Shown here piece by piece: positions 31,460 to 43,683 of a stretch of DNA of 64,000 bases. A model generated the notes under the pieces. It was not told the origin of the DNA. It made no database searches and was given only the letters and a program-made list of their open reading frames with translations. Where the stretch lies: the NCBI GenBank assembly GCA_002049455.2, contig KV918761.1:310001-374000 (forward strand), in the 5' to 3' direction. Position 1 is the first letter of the stretch. Each line of letters starts with the position of its first letter. Origin of the DNA: Porphyra umbilicalis (lineage: Eukaryota; Rhodophyta; Bangiophyceae; Bangiales; Bangiaceae). A program made the translations under genes and the position numbers.

Positions 31460-33860
31460 AGGGGTCCCGTCGTCCCTGTCGGCCGCCCCGCCACCCCCCC
31501 CGCCGTCCACTCGCGGCCCGCCACGGGCGCCACATCCGTCCCCTTGTCGCCATTGCCGGCAATGGCGTGGCATGCCATGCCCGCGTCGACGGACCAAGCC
31601 GCCCTGCGCCGGCCCCGGTGGCAATGGGCGCAGCAGCATTTCAGGGTCAGCCCCTCCCCGGCTAGCTGGTTTGAGAAGCACACGCGGTCGATGTCCCTTT
31701 CCTACCCCCCCCTCGTCTTCCTCGCCCATCCCAGGCACACATCCCCCATGTCTTGGTTGGGGGACCGGGCGGCTGTTTTTCTTTCTACTTCTTTGGCGTG
31801 GAACCGCCGGCCGCGCCGGCCGCCGCAGGCGGCGCGACCCGTCGCAGCGTAAAGAGCGCTGCGCCGCGAGTGCGGCTGGGGAACGACCGGCCTGCACGCG
31901 CCGGCCAGCAGAAAAAACTCGCTCAGGTGCCCAGCGCAGCGTATGCCACGGTATCCCAACACGCACGCACGCTTTATACACACCTCGGGGCGGCTCGCTC
32001 ATCCGCGCAGGAACTTCTAAATAGCAAAAAAGAAGAAAAGCAACGGCCCAGCAACCACACACATACGCCCCCAGCAGCGGGCGTCGAGGTACATCATTTT
32101 GGTCAGCGGCTGCGGGCGGCGGCCACCCTGGAACTGCGCCGGCACCATAAACTTGACGCGCCGCTGCTTGCACGCGGGCTGACCGGCTCGGGCCACCCGG
32201 GGAGCGTACCCGACCCGCCGCGCCCGGAACGCGGGCCCCGCGGGAGGCCGGATTGGCGCGCCCGAGAGGGCGCTGGCGCGCCCGAGAGGGCGCGGCAGGC
32301 GACGGCCGACCGAGCGCCACGCGGCGGGTGCAGCGCGCTGCGCGCGGGACGGTTTCTCCCCCTCGTCTGTAATGATCGCCTCGGGGGACTTGACATGCAT
32401 GGAGGGAATTTTCTGCTTTGGTTGGTGACGGCCCGGGCCAATTCCCATTTGGGGAAATTGGGCCCGCGCGATGGTTTCCGCCGATTTAGGACGAAGGGCG
32501 ACGACGGTGGGAGGCACCGTCGTCGCCGGCAAGTAAACCGTGTCTCGATGTCTTGGCGTTTCGATCGGCCCGACTTCCCGGACCTCGAGTCCCATAGCGG
32601 GTGTCGCGCGAGCGGCTAAGACGGCCGTTACTTCCCTCCTTCTGCGGTAACCCCCTACATTGTGGTAGTACAGGTGGCGAGCCCTGCCGCGTCCTCCATC
32701 TCTAGGGAAGGAAGGCGCAGCGGCGGTTGCACGGTAAGTGTGGCGGGCACCAAGGTGGCGCTGGCGGGTGAGGCGGCTGTTGAACTTGTGATGTTGAAGT
32801 GATGATGTTCAGCCCCCCAGGCCAGTCACACCGGTCATGTGACGTAGTTGGCTTTCGACCTTTCAACAGGTTATGGGCCCAGCTCGCGCTGGATTTAGTT
32901 CTGAGAGGTCGCGGGTTGGAGATTCGCCACGGCTGCGCCCCAGGAGGTGGACGGAGGAATTTGCAGGAGAGGCAATTCCGAGTCGTGGGTCAGACGAGCC
33001 TGGCCCTGAGGAGCTGGGGGGAGTGTTGAACTGGTGATGTTCAGCTCCCCAGGCCAGTCACACCGGTCATGTGGCGTAGTTGGTTTTTGACATTTCAGCA
33101 GCTCACTTCACAGCGGCGGCAGGGTCGCGCCCCCAGGGAGACAGTGGTGCGGACAATGCGCGGTGCGAGGGTGCCGCTGCAGCTGACGCTGCAGGCAGCA
33201 GCAGCACCGGGATTTCACAACGTCTGTTCTAAATCCTCTGGCAATTACTCCGCCTTTGGCGCACCGGTGGCGTCACACGCGCGGCCCGCTTGCCCCATTG
33301 GCTCTCCGGGGTGCGTTGACGGGCTGCGGGGACTACTCCGCTGTCCAAGATTTGCCCTCGAAACGGAACAGAAGTAAAGTCCCATGGGGGGGGCGAGGGG
33401 ACGACGTGGCAGTCACCTGCTCAGTCGAGGCCCCACAATGGGCCTCCTCGCCGGTGTTGGTACCGGCACGGCGCCGCCATGCTGGCGGCTGCAACGCTAC
33501 CACGACGCCTCCACGATGACGGCCTCCCTGGTGCATATGGCCGTAGCGGGCGCGGCGCAGGACGCGCAGCGGCCGTGGACGGCACGCCGACGCCGCCAAG
33601 TCGCCCCCCGACGATCTCTGTGTACCCGCTCTCGCCCGCCGTATGTACCACGCTCACTGCTGGCGTGGGCACCGCGCCAGCGTAGTGTCGCACACTGACT
33701 GCAAAATTTCCGGCAAGAGCGAGCGTTCCTCGCATGGCCTGCATTGTTTCGCATTGTGTATCTGCTTTGCACGTAGTACCTTCGCTGTGGTCGGCTCTGT
33801 GGCCGGCCTGGGGTCCCCGATTTGGACCCTGTGCTCATACTAAGGTAAAAAGTATGACTT
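31460..33860. other. Intergenic region with direct repeats and a tRNA-like relic
   Basis: GC-rich with several unrecognised frames. The only structured part is 32780-33105, annotated separately. No credible protein gene. Confidence 0.4.
32780..33105. repeat. Direct repeat of about 70-80 bp flanking a tRNA-like stretch
   Basis: The block with CCCAGGCCAGTCACACCGGT followed by CATGTG and CGTAGTTGG occurs at about 32803-32870 and again at about 33038-33105, with a handful of differences. Between the copies, 32874-32931 resembles a tRNA with its anticodon arm damaged (GGGCCCAGCTCGCGCTGG like a D arm, then GAGGTCGCGGGTTGGAGATT like a variable/T arm). A tRNA-derived SINE or tRNA pseudogene is possible. 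Confidence 0.35.
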
Positions 33861-33904
33861 TTACATGTACTCTGCTACAGTCGTGATCTTCCCAGGCCTA
33901 CCGT

Positions 33905-33935
<31 letters not shown>

Positions 33936-34585
33936 CTCTGCGGCCGCCGTCGCGACGGGCATTCCGCCGCCATCGCTCAGCTCCGTGGCGGTCGCAGTCG
34001 CCCCCCCCCCCCCAGACAGCCCACGCGCGGGCGCGAGCGCAGCAACCCCACACCCCCTCCCACCCCCCGGTCCGAGGGCCCAACCGAGCACCAGCCCCTG
34101 GCGGCGCGCTTCCTCGGCCAGCGCTGGCGTGCCGCCCGAAAACACCCCCCTTGCCCCGGCGCGTATAGCTGCGGCGCGACCACTACGAGGCCGGACGCCG
34201 CCAGCGCCGCCGCCAACCGCCCATATGCCGACGCGCGGATGGCAAAGCCGGGCAACAACACCGCCGTGCGGTACGCGCCGGCCACGACCGGCGCCGTGAG
34301 CGTGACGGGGTAGGGGTAGGGGGGGCGGGGGGGGCGGTCCCCCGCAGGCACGGCGCCGGTGAGCAGCAGCACCGCCAGCGCGCCGCGCGAGTGGGCAACG
34401 ATCAAGGGAGGAGGGGTGTGGAAGACAGAGATGCCGGGGGGGAGGTGGGCCGAAACAGCGTTGAGGGGGGGGGAAGGTGCTCCCACTGTCTGTGCCGCCG
34501 CTGCCGCCCACAGCCGCCGCCGAAAAGACCGTCGGCATGCGCCCCGCCCCACGCACCTCCCGCCCCCCGACCCATACCACGCCAC
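33861..34585 (-). pseudogene. Alpha/beta-hydrolase remnant, chlorophyllase-like
   Basis: The minus frame from 34585 contains PYPVTLTAPVVAGAYRTAVL, then LPGFAIRASAYGRLAAALAA, then SGLVVVAPQLY, which resembles the N-terminal core of chlorophyllase-type hydrolases (compare VILFLHGF....LLEHIASHGYIVVAPQL). Near 34140 the similarity seems to pass into another frame (GGTPALAEEARRQGLVLGWA). A nucleophile-elbow-like segment, LIVAHSRGALAVLLL, is present but upstream of this block, whereas in the family GHSRGG comes after it; this suggests rearrangement or chance. The 3' part is poly-Ala/Gly simple sequence. Chlorophyllase cleaves phytol from chlorophyll; if correct this hints at a photosynthetic host. 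Family membership is tentative. Confidence 0.35.
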
Positions 34586-34856
34586 GCGATAGAGACTGCG
34601 GCGACGGTGGCGGCGGGCGGCCGCGGCAGCGCGAGGGGCTCACCGCTGCCACCGGCGTCGCGGTGGGAGGTGGCGTTGACCGCGGCGGCGCGGCCGCTAC
34701 CGCCGACTGTGCGGTGGTCATGTGGGCGACCAGCGGGCGCACAATCCTTAGGAGTACGGCCTGCCGGCCGCGAGTTCCGCGACGCAGCGAGTGGGGTGGG
34801 TCGGTGGGCGCGCGGCGCTACAGCCAACGTAAGCACAAAAGGCAAGCATGTCGAGG

Positions 34857-34889
34857 AAAAAAAAAACCCAAGGGGGAAAAAAAACCTTT
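34857..34889 (-). terminator. T-tract/C-G/T-tract 3' signature after the second Harbinger transposase
   Basis: On the minus strand AAAGGTTTTTTTTCCCC, then CTTGGG and T10, about 50 bp after the stop at 34939. It shares 17 bases exactly with the signature after the SANT-type gene. Confidence 0.6.
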
Positions 34890-34938
34890 GCCATTCGTGC
34901 ACCTCGCCGCTGTCCTACCCTCATCAACCAAAGCGACT

Positions 34939-35860
34939 CTACAGGTACGGCGCCAGATACGCGCCGCGGTTGGCAAACCCATGCTCGGCCCTGTCGTCGC
35001 GCAAAGAGAGGAACTCGCCATGGTCCGTTATCGCCGCCCTGGCCTCGAGAAAGAAGAGAAAAGAGCCCGATGGTGGATCCACTCCCGTGCGCACGACAGG
35101 CATATTGCCCCCAGGGAGCGGGTCGAGCCGGGTGTGATCGAGGCTGCAGTAGCCACGGCCAAGGCCAGAAGGGTCGTGACCCCCAGCGGCCGCAGTGCCT
35201 GAGGAGGACGGGGCCTCCACCTCCCCGCCCACCATCCCGCATCGCACACCTAAACGACCATAAACGCTCCCAAGCCCAGCTTGGTCGTCACCCCCAGTGG
35301 CAGCAGCGCCAGCGGAGGACGGGGCCGCCACTTCCCCGCTCACCTCTTCACCTGCGGCGCCGCCGTCAGACGCGCCGTGGTCACCCCGTGCCGCCGCGGC
35401 AGCGGCAATGCGCCTGTTACCCAAAAATTCGCCACGGCGCTCCAGCACGACCATCTTGTGCAATATCTCCATTGCCTTCACCGCCTTGATCATTTGGGCA
35501 ACGCTCGTGAATCTCGATGGACGGAGTAACATGTGAAATCTCGCCGTCAACACGCCGTTCAGGCGCTCCACGTCCTTCCTCATCGCCTCTTGGAGACGGT
35601 TAAAGATGCGCTGCTTACGGGTGTTCGGCTTGGCATAGCGGGACAGGAACACAGGGTACTTGTGGTACGCTTTGTCCGGGACGTAGAAAGGCATCGTGCG
35701 GGTGCGGCCGTTGACGACGTAGGGCAGATCCTTCGGCGGCAAGGTTCCGTCCATCATCTCCATGAACTGCGGGGACTGGCCGAGCACGTTGAGTTCATTG
35801 TGGGACCGCTGATTGAATACAAATCCAGCCCAGGCACGCTCGCAATCGTGCCACCAAGGG
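34939..35860 (-). pseudogene. Truncated second Harbinger transposase
   Basis: The minus frame contains NQRSHNELNVLGQSP (second-Asp region, the Asp apparently replaced by Glu), then FNRLQEAMRKDVERLNGVLT with the catalytic Glu, matching the 22453-24603 transposase (RLQEALRKDVERLYAVLTAR). A Gly/Ala-rich tail follows, and the end GAYLAPYL resembles LAPYVGV of the other copy. The N-terminal half with the first Asp is missing: weak similarity fades by about 35860. The tail lacks the 84-bp array, so the array is specific to the other copy. It is too diverged to be a recent duplicate. Confidence 0.75.
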
Positions 35861-36371
35861 GGGCCACGTGACTTGTCTCAGCATGTGCGGTGATGCCCCC
35901 AATTGGAGCTGTGAGGGCGGCTCCCAGGACATGTCGTTGAACAGTGTCCGAACCGTTCTGGCCGCATACTGTTGCTCTAAAATGCGTGGCCGAGGGGGTA
36001 CGCTGCGGGGGCGCACTCGGAGGCGGCAGCTGTCAGCAACGGGCTGTACCAACCTCCTGCTCACGTTGCCTGGGGTTTCACTCGGCAGGAAGCCCCGGCC
36101 GTGGTTGCTGAGGGGTGCATTTCAGATGGTCTCGAGACAGCGCATAATTTCACCTGGCTGTGGGAGCACGCCGACGCCTTGATTGAGGCCTTTTCTTAGC
36201 ATTTCCTTCGTTCATGTGACGCTTCGTGTGACGAGGTCTCAGCTTAGAAAGGTCGCAGTGGGTTGTCCCTTCGTGTGAAAGTGTGAGGCGGACTTTCTTG
36301 GATGAATTTAACGAAAGTGATTGTCGATCCAAGTGCTGACTTCGAGCGCTCGGTTGCTGGGCTCGGCACGT
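35861..36371. other. Gap between Harbinger fragment and LTR element
   Basis: The plus frame 36100-36210 ends in a protein-like stretch (GLETAHNFTWLWEHADALIE), possibly the tail of a decayed gene. Nothing else recognised. Confidence 0.25.
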
Positions 36372-36377
36372 GCGCAT

Positions 36378-36774
36378 TGTGGTATTTATAACGTTGATGC
36401 AATTACAAGTGTACTGAGACCGACCGTAGCAAAGCAACAAAGCGAGTTCTATCGCCGTCGCGGCGAGGAAGAAGGACCTTCTGTTGAAGGGCATCCGATG
36501 GGGAGCCGGGTGGTCCCCACGACGGCGACCCCGGACCCACGGTGATTTAATAGAAGCGAGGGCACCAGTCGATCGACCGACCGATCACAAGCGATCGTAA
36601 TGAGTGCCGGCAGACAGATAAGACAGGCTAGCAAACACACAATAAAAAAATGAACGATGCGGGAACAACCCCACAAAGGGCATGCCACAGGCCAATTCTC
36701 ACAGTACGTGGGCTTTGGCCAGTCAAGGGGGCTACCTGTGGAAAATTGCCAATTTTGGGCGATCATATGCTACA
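36378..36774 (-). repeat. 3' LTR of the gypsy element
   Basis: Plus-strand edges TGTGGTATT...TATGCTACA, so TG...CA ends on both strands. Aligns along its whole length with 48410-48807. Confidence 0.95.
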
Positions 36775-38140
36775 TACCTCCAACGCGAGATTCGAACCGT
36801 CCCGGTGAGATCCGAGGATGGTTACACCCGATTGGGCGATTGCGGTCTCTTACGGGCCCGCGCGGGCGTATCCGCCGGGGCGGCGGGAGTCACGAAGGGG
36901 CGCCGATCCGTCCCGATCGGGGAGGGGTGGCGGTTCGCCGGCGTCGGCCGCGACCGTCCGATCACGCACGCGCGTGCGTGCGTGTCGGGCAGCTTGATCT
37001 GCGGGTCAGATCGACGCTTACGCGTAGGCATGCCCGCGCAGGCGGTTCCACGCGTGTGGGTACGTGGGTGCGGGGGCCAGGGTTAAGACCCGTGTTCGCG
37101 GTGGCGCGTCGAGCAGCACGTGCTGGAGTGACCATCGTCAGTGCCCTGTGGCGCCAGCTTCGTCGGGGTTTGAATACCCCGGCGACAAGGCGAATGCCGG
37201 GACGCGGGTTCGTATTCCCGAGGGAGCGGGGGGGGGGGGGGGGAAGAGGGGGGGTTTGCTTACCCTGCGGCCTGTTACCACAGTGTCTTTTGCGGGTCTG
37301 CGGTTGTCGGCACGGGGCCATCCCGTGTCATCGTGCTCGCGCACAGGTTGAGGCCTAAAGGCAATGCTTGAGCTGGGGCGCTCTACCGCGAGGTGGCCAA
37401 CCGCGAGGTTACGGAGCCGGTGAGTTTGGGGGGGGGCGGGCGGGGGGGGAACGGGGCGGCCGGAGGCCACGTGCCCGGCGGCGGCGACGGCGCAAGGGCG
37501 GCAAGACGCAAGGGCGGCAAGGGCGGCAAGGCGCAAGGGCCGTACGGTCGGCAAGGCGCAAGGGCGGCAAGGCGCAAGGGCGGCAAGGCGCAAGGGCGGC
37601 AAGGCGCAGAGGCGGCAGGGCGCAAGGGCGGCAAGGTCGGCCACGCGATCGGCGCGCCCGGCGGCAAGGCACAAGGGCGGCAAGGGCGGCAAGGCCGGCG
37701 GTGCGGGCGGCGCGCCTGGCGGCTAAGCGCGGCGGCGGCACGGGTGGTAAGGCCGGGGGCACGGGCAGTTCGCCTTGCGGCGCGGGCGACCAGGGCCGGC
37801 GGCGCGTGCGTGGAGGGCCGGCGACGCGGGCAGTTTGCCTTGCGGCTACGTTCGGAGGCGGTAAGGTTGTATACCCAGGTACCAGCATGGTTTATTCCGC
37901 AGCGATGGCGGTGGACGGCGGCAACGCCTACAGCGAGGCGCACGTTTGTCACGCCGTTGCGGGTGACGGACCCGTTGTCGATCGGTCCACCGACCCGAAG
38001 ATGTATGTCAGCTTTAGCCTCGCGGCTCGTTCTACGCGCACGTTGGCCCGACCGAGGTGGTCGATGGGATCCAGGTCATTTCTGACCAGAGTCTGTACGA
38101 CATTTGCGCGCACACTGGGCGTACCTACTTCGCAGTTTCC
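36775..38140. other. Element interior between 3' LTR and the last ORF
   Basis: No recognised gene. Includes a G-tract at 37229-37241, alternating CGTGCG-type sequence near 36965-36990 and the 16-bp minisatellite at 37480-37700. Confidence 0.5.
37480..37700. repeat. 16-bp minisatellite
   Basis: Imperfect tandem copies of AAGGCGCAAGGGCGGC, the best-preserved run at about 37545-37610. Lies inside the retroelement. Confidence 0.85.
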
Positions 38141-38142
38141 TG

Positions 38143-41100
38143 TCAGTAATCATAGCGATGAAGGAAGCGGCAGGCCAGCATGGACCATTGTGTGGGATTT
38201 GCATCCCTCGCATCTGTTGATGAAAACACTTCGTACTCGAGACATGCGCGTATGGCGGTAGCGTACCAACTGTTGTTGGTCCATTTTGGTATGACCACGG
38301 TTGCTTTCTCCGTGGTTGTCACCAGGCAACGAAGGACTGAGTCCAAGTGCTGTACCGGGGGTAAGAGAAACCCGGTGGGGAGCACTGGCACAGAGGGATC
38401 GCTCCCCATCAGTGTCGCTTGCGCGGGTTTTGGCCACACATATGTGTACGGACCGTACTCACGGTTTAGCCGAGGGAAATGCCGCAAGGCAAGGTGGGGG
38501 CCATACGCAAAGTTGCGCGGCATGGACGGCACAGACGACTTGAGCCACGCGACAGGAATTACTTCCTTGATTGCGGCAATGGTAGTTAAATCTGTCCACA
38601 ATACATTGGCATGGATAACTCCGTCACTGGTAACATGGACATGTTGGATAGTGGGTATCAACGTGGAGTCCATGACGATGTTGGCCACGGTTGTGAGCCC
38701 GGCTTGTCGGCGACTTCGCCGTCTTGGCGTTTGCTACTCCTACCCCGGTACTTGCTTCTTCTTCTGTCGAAAGAAGCACACCGCCAGGTTGCGTTGGAGG
38801 TTCTCCAGAGGTTCGCAGGTATCGTATTTCGACCCGTAGTCGAACCAGCGCACCTTAGCGTTATAGCTGTCGCCTGTCTGGCGTAGGCCTAGGAGTTTGT
38901 CAATCACATACTCGTCGGCAGTTGCCGGGGGTGGCTTGCGTTGGTCGAGACTATCTAGCAGGGTGTGTGGAACCGTGTCCGTTGTCGTTGGACGAGGAGC
39001 TGGGGTGAAATGGTCACTGCTGACACGTTCTTCCTCCCCGTCAACTTCAATGACAAACGTGGAGGCATCCGCGTCTGCGTCGATGACCACGAAGGGTCCA
39101 ATGGCTTTGCTTTGCAGCTTGTTTCGCCGATCGTGGTTGGTCGTGTATACGTAGTCACCGATCTTGACGTCCGCATTGCGGGTTGCGACCCGATGGTCGA
39201 AGTTACGTTTGTAACGTTGTTGCGTCATACGCAAGGCCTCGACTACGATAAGGATCTTCTTGCGCAGGCGGGCCATGAACTCGCGTTTGCGAGCTAAGGG
39301 TGACCCATCTTCGAGCGTTTTTTTATTCGTCAGCGGAGTGCCCGGGGGCAAACTGCGAACCGTGAGGTTGGGGATTCGCCTTGGGATAACGAGCTCAAAT
39401 GGAGCGATTCCCGTAAACCGGTGCGGTTGGCTATTTTATACCATGGTGATGACCGGGAGTAGCTCGTCCCATCGTGATGGGTCATCAGCGACGTAGTGTC
39501 GCAGCTGAGTAGCCATGGTACGGTTGTACCGTTCAACTTGCCCATTGGTTTGGGGATGATACACCGTGGTGCGAACCGATTCAATGCCAAGCATTTTCAT
39601 CACAGCGATGAAGAAGTTCGACATGAACTGGGGCCCTTGGTCCGATAGGATCCGGTCCGGGGGCCCGTAGGCGGACACCCACGCGTCGATGATGGCTGAC
39701 GCCACGGACATGGCCGTCTTCGCCTTAAGGCGACACACATGGTGAGCTTGGCGAAGCGGTCGGTAATAACAAAGATGAAGCGACCGCCCTTCTTGGAGGC
39801 CGGGATGCGCCCAAAGATGTCAACGGACAGCTCTGTGAGAGGCTCAGTAGCCGGGAACAGCGTCAAGGGCGTGGTGTGTCGCCGCAAGGCGAGGCCGTTT
39901 TGGGCACACGTTGTGCACTTGGTGATGGTGGCTTGGATGTCCGATACCATTGAAGGCCAGTAATATGCCTTTCGCATTGTGTAATACATCCGGTTCATAC
40001 CGGGATGGGCTGCCACTGTGGCGTGGTGCTCGAGCGTCCAGACGCAATCGCGTCATGATTTCGGTGTAACCAATTGGTTGCCGTAAGGCGTCCAGCGATA
40101 CAGAGCGTGATGCTCGTTGCGAAAGAAGGCCTTGGCCGTTCCGCGCTCCACGCGAGTGGACATCTCGACACAAAAGTCGTCTGTTTGTTGTGCTTCGACA
40201 ACGTCGTCGAACTCTACCGGTTCCGGTGTGTCGGTACCCGTGTACCTCCCCGTTTTCAAGCCGTTGGCTGTCTTGGCCAATGCCAGGCAAGGTATGTCAT
40301 CGTGGATTTCTTCTGACGGCGCCACCGTAGAGGCGCGCGACAGGAAGTCGGGCAAGTCGTGCGATGCACCTGGTTTATAAAACATATCGAATGTGTATTC
40401 GGATAGGCGAAGTCGCCATCGCATCAAGCGTCCGCTTGAGTCAGTCGTGCTGTAGATCCAGCTACGTGCTTGTTGATCCGTTCGGATGAGAAAACGTTGC
40501 CCGTCGAGGAAGTGCCTCAACTTGAGAACAGCCCACACGACGCCGAGGCATTCGCGCTCCGTTGTGCAGTAGTTTTGCTCTGCAGCAGTGAGTCCTCGGC
40601 TCCACTATCCGACAGGATGAAGCAGTTTGCCCGGTTCCTCCTGGAGAAGGGTACACCCAACTTTGTCGGCGCATGAGTCAACGTCAACGACGAGCTTCCG
40701 CTTGGCCTTTGGCAAGGCAAGTACCGGTGGGCCCAACAGTGCGCTGCGAAGGTCCTCGAAGGCGGCGATGGCCACGTCCGTCGGTGGTGGTAGATCCGGT
40801 GGGATCTCGGCCCTAGTCAGAGCGTTCAGGGGCTTTGCTCGTTTGGCAAAGTCCTTGACGAAACGACGATAGACGTTGCACATGCCCAAGAAGCTTTTCT
40901 GCTGGGTCTTTGTTGTTGGGAACTTGGCGTGCTTCAGAGCATCCACGTTCTTTTTATGCACGTGCAGCTGCCCGGGGCGGACAATATGTCCGAGGTATTC
41001 GACTTCTTCGGAGAACCATGTGCACTTTTCCAAGTTTAGGGTAACCCCGGCTTCGCGCAGACGATGCAGAACCGTATCAAAGTCTTTGAGGTGGTGTTCT

Positions 41101-42600
41101 GCGTTTGCGGAGAAGATGATGACATCGTCCAAGTAGACAAGGCATATCTGCCACTTCAAGCCCGGGAGGATAATATCCAACGCGCACTGAAAGGTAGTGG
41201 GCGCGTTCGTCAAGCCGAAAGTCATTGATAACCAGTGGTATATACCACAATGCGTTGTGAACGCTGTCTTCTCTTGGTCTTCCTTGCGTGCGGGTACTTG
41301 CCAGTACCCCGCGGTGCATTCGAGAGACGTGAACACCTGAGAATCTCCCAAGGAGTCGAGGCAGTCCTCCATCCGAGGCAAGGGATAAGCATCCTTCTTG
41401 GTGATGTTGTTTAACCGACGATTGTCGAAACAGAATCGGGCTTTGCCGTTCTTCTTTGATACAATTACCACGGGACTTGCCCAAGCACTATGGCTGGGGG
41501 CAATGACGTTGAGCTTCAACATCTTGTTGATCTGATCAGCGATGATCTGCCGCTTGAACGGCCCGGTCCTGTAGGGTTGAGCCCGTATGGGCAGAGTGTC
41601 TGGAGGAGTGACGATGGCGTGCTGCGTAACACGGATGAAGCCTAGAATTCCATCCCACATCGACAAATGCGTCTTGAGCATGTCTTGAATCTGCTTGTGC
41701 TGATACTCGGGAGCCTCACTGAGGTCGAGGTCCTCGAGTGGGTCACGACTTGCGTCGTCCGATGAAGAATCGGTTCCATCTTTTGGATTGTTGTCAACCA
41801 AGGCGGCGGACAACATCGGCCCTTGGTCGGGTTCTGCAAACCCCAAGGTTGAGTTCTTGCGAACAATGATTTGGTCTTTGCCAAAGTTGCATAACTTGAC
41901 TAAGAAGAATTCGTCGGGCTTGCCGATGGCCAGGCCGCGGGCGACCGCCATTGACTTACGTCGGCATAACCGAGCGTTCGGTGGGAATGGTCACCATAGC
42001 AGGGGTGGCACATGTGACCATGATCCACTCCTCTTGTTGTCCGTCGACATGTACCTGTTTACAGGCTCTCACCCTTGCGGATTTGTCTTGCAAATGGCGG
42101 TCTCAGGCACTGTCACTAAGAACAGTCAAGATCGGCGTTGGCCTAAGAAGCTCCTCCGTGCAGCGCACGTGTTCCTGCCAGACGATCTCACGCAAACGCG
42201 GCAAGATCGCCTCAATGTTTTGTTCAATGAACTCGGTGCCAAGGATGCACGGGACTGACAGGTTGTCGAAAACGAGGAAGCGGTCGAATAGACGTACACC
42301 TCTGGTGTCTACATACAGATGTATGGCATATTTCGTCACGAAACGATTGTTGTGTGCATCTCGTATGCGCGGAAGCGTGGTGAACTTTTCGGCGTACGCC
42401 ATCCAGTTCGCAGGGAGAAAACTAGTTCGCACTATGTTCACCCCGGCGCCCGTGTCAAGAACAGGGCGGCAGCTGCGCATCACACGCATGCACGGGCCAA
42501 GCGTGGCGGCGATCTCGTAGTGTCGTAAGGCACAGCGCAACAACCTTGTACCCGTACGCTTTCGCGTTCCGCCGGGCAACCCCAAGCCGGGCACCCGGCC
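38143..42600 (-). pseudogene. Pol region of the gypsy element, fossil
   Basis: Parts in order on the minus strand: aspartic protease (about 42600-42100, VLDTGAG), reverse transcriptase (about 41950-40600, with LVYLDDVIIFS), RNase H (about 40540-40050, GRLMRWRLRLSEY), integrase (about 40020-39400, with the zinc-binding HPGMNRMYY...CTTCAQ part and a core ending YHPQTNGQVERYN), then a GPF-type module and a chromodomain-like tail (about 39350-38740, YVIDKLLG...WEP-like CEPLENL). A further frame of about 180 codons downstream (38688-38143) includes PKWTNNSWYATAI; its role is unknown. The region is decayed. Confidence 0.92.
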
Positions 42601-43342
42601 TAGGCGTTTTTCGAGTCGTCCACGGCGTCGGCCGGAGGTTCGATCTCGTCTTCTTCGACGTTACCGTCGGCAAGGGCATGAACGCCAGGAGGCGGTTGGC
42701 GACGCTCGCGAGGGCGATATCGTCGGCAGCCGCGCCCACCTGCATCTTGATGTCATTTTCTGCATCGCACCGCATCTCGAGCGCTGTACACGACATCGGG
42801 ACGGCTCTCGACATACTCCAAGAAGAACATATTTGCATCTTGTCGTCATTTTCTAGTCCGTATTTGTCATTTTTCTGCTGCAATGTCCTCGGCCGCGATT
42901 GGTCGATTCTAAGACTGTGAGGGTGAGGACTTGGCCGCCAACCTGACCTTAGGGCAGTCCATAATGATAACAAAGGCAGGCAAATGCGTACAACCATCCG
43001 GCCATCCGCAACAACTGTGTCGGTTGGAGTTCTCCGATCCGGCTCGCACATCATTTCAACTGCATCTCAAGCGTACGGGTGGGTCCTCAATCCACCCCAG
43101 TGCGTCCAGTGGTCCAAGTGAGCGTCGCCGTGCCTGGAAACAAACATGAGGAACGTTTTTTGACCACGAGCTGGGGGGCTACAGGAAGTAAACCGAGTCC
43201 GTGCAGGACTGATTGCAGATGATTCGTGGGACCTGTGGTCTAACAAACGCAAATCACGCAGGTGTGCCTTCTGGACGCCACCAGAGAGACCCACAGCGAG
43301 GACGGGCGTCTAAAATGCGACCACGATTCTGGGTTGAACAGC

Positions 43343-43683
43343 TCTCACGGCCAAGACACTCCCGAATGACTTAGCCTGTGCGCGAGGCTCAGGAAAAGGG
43401 CTTTTGAGGCCGTCTGAGCGCATTTCCATCACACGCTTGGCAGTGATTCAGAACTTTGGTGTGGCGAGGACCCCAAGAGCTTTCGCTCGTGGATGAAGTG
43501 TGACGGGTGAGATGTCATTCAATGTCATCCAATGCAGTACAATGTCAGCAAAAACGTGTAGATGCTAACAGAGGTCTCACGTCCAAGACACTGCCGAATG
43601 ACTGAGCCTGTGCGCGAGCCTCAGAAAAAGGGCCTTTGAGGCCGTCTGAGAGCATCTCTATCACACGTTTGGCAGTGATTCAG
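43343..43683. repeat. Direct repeat of about 108 bp, 233-bp spacing
   Basis: 43343-43450 recurs at 43576-43683 with about ten differences (shared core TTTGAGGCCGTCTGAG). Could be solo ends of a small element or a local duplication. Confidence 0.85.

Noticed and set aside
36775-36830. tRNA gene suggested by ATTCGAACC next to the 3' LTR
   Set aside because: The flanking bases do not form a T stem, and no acceptor or D arm is present.
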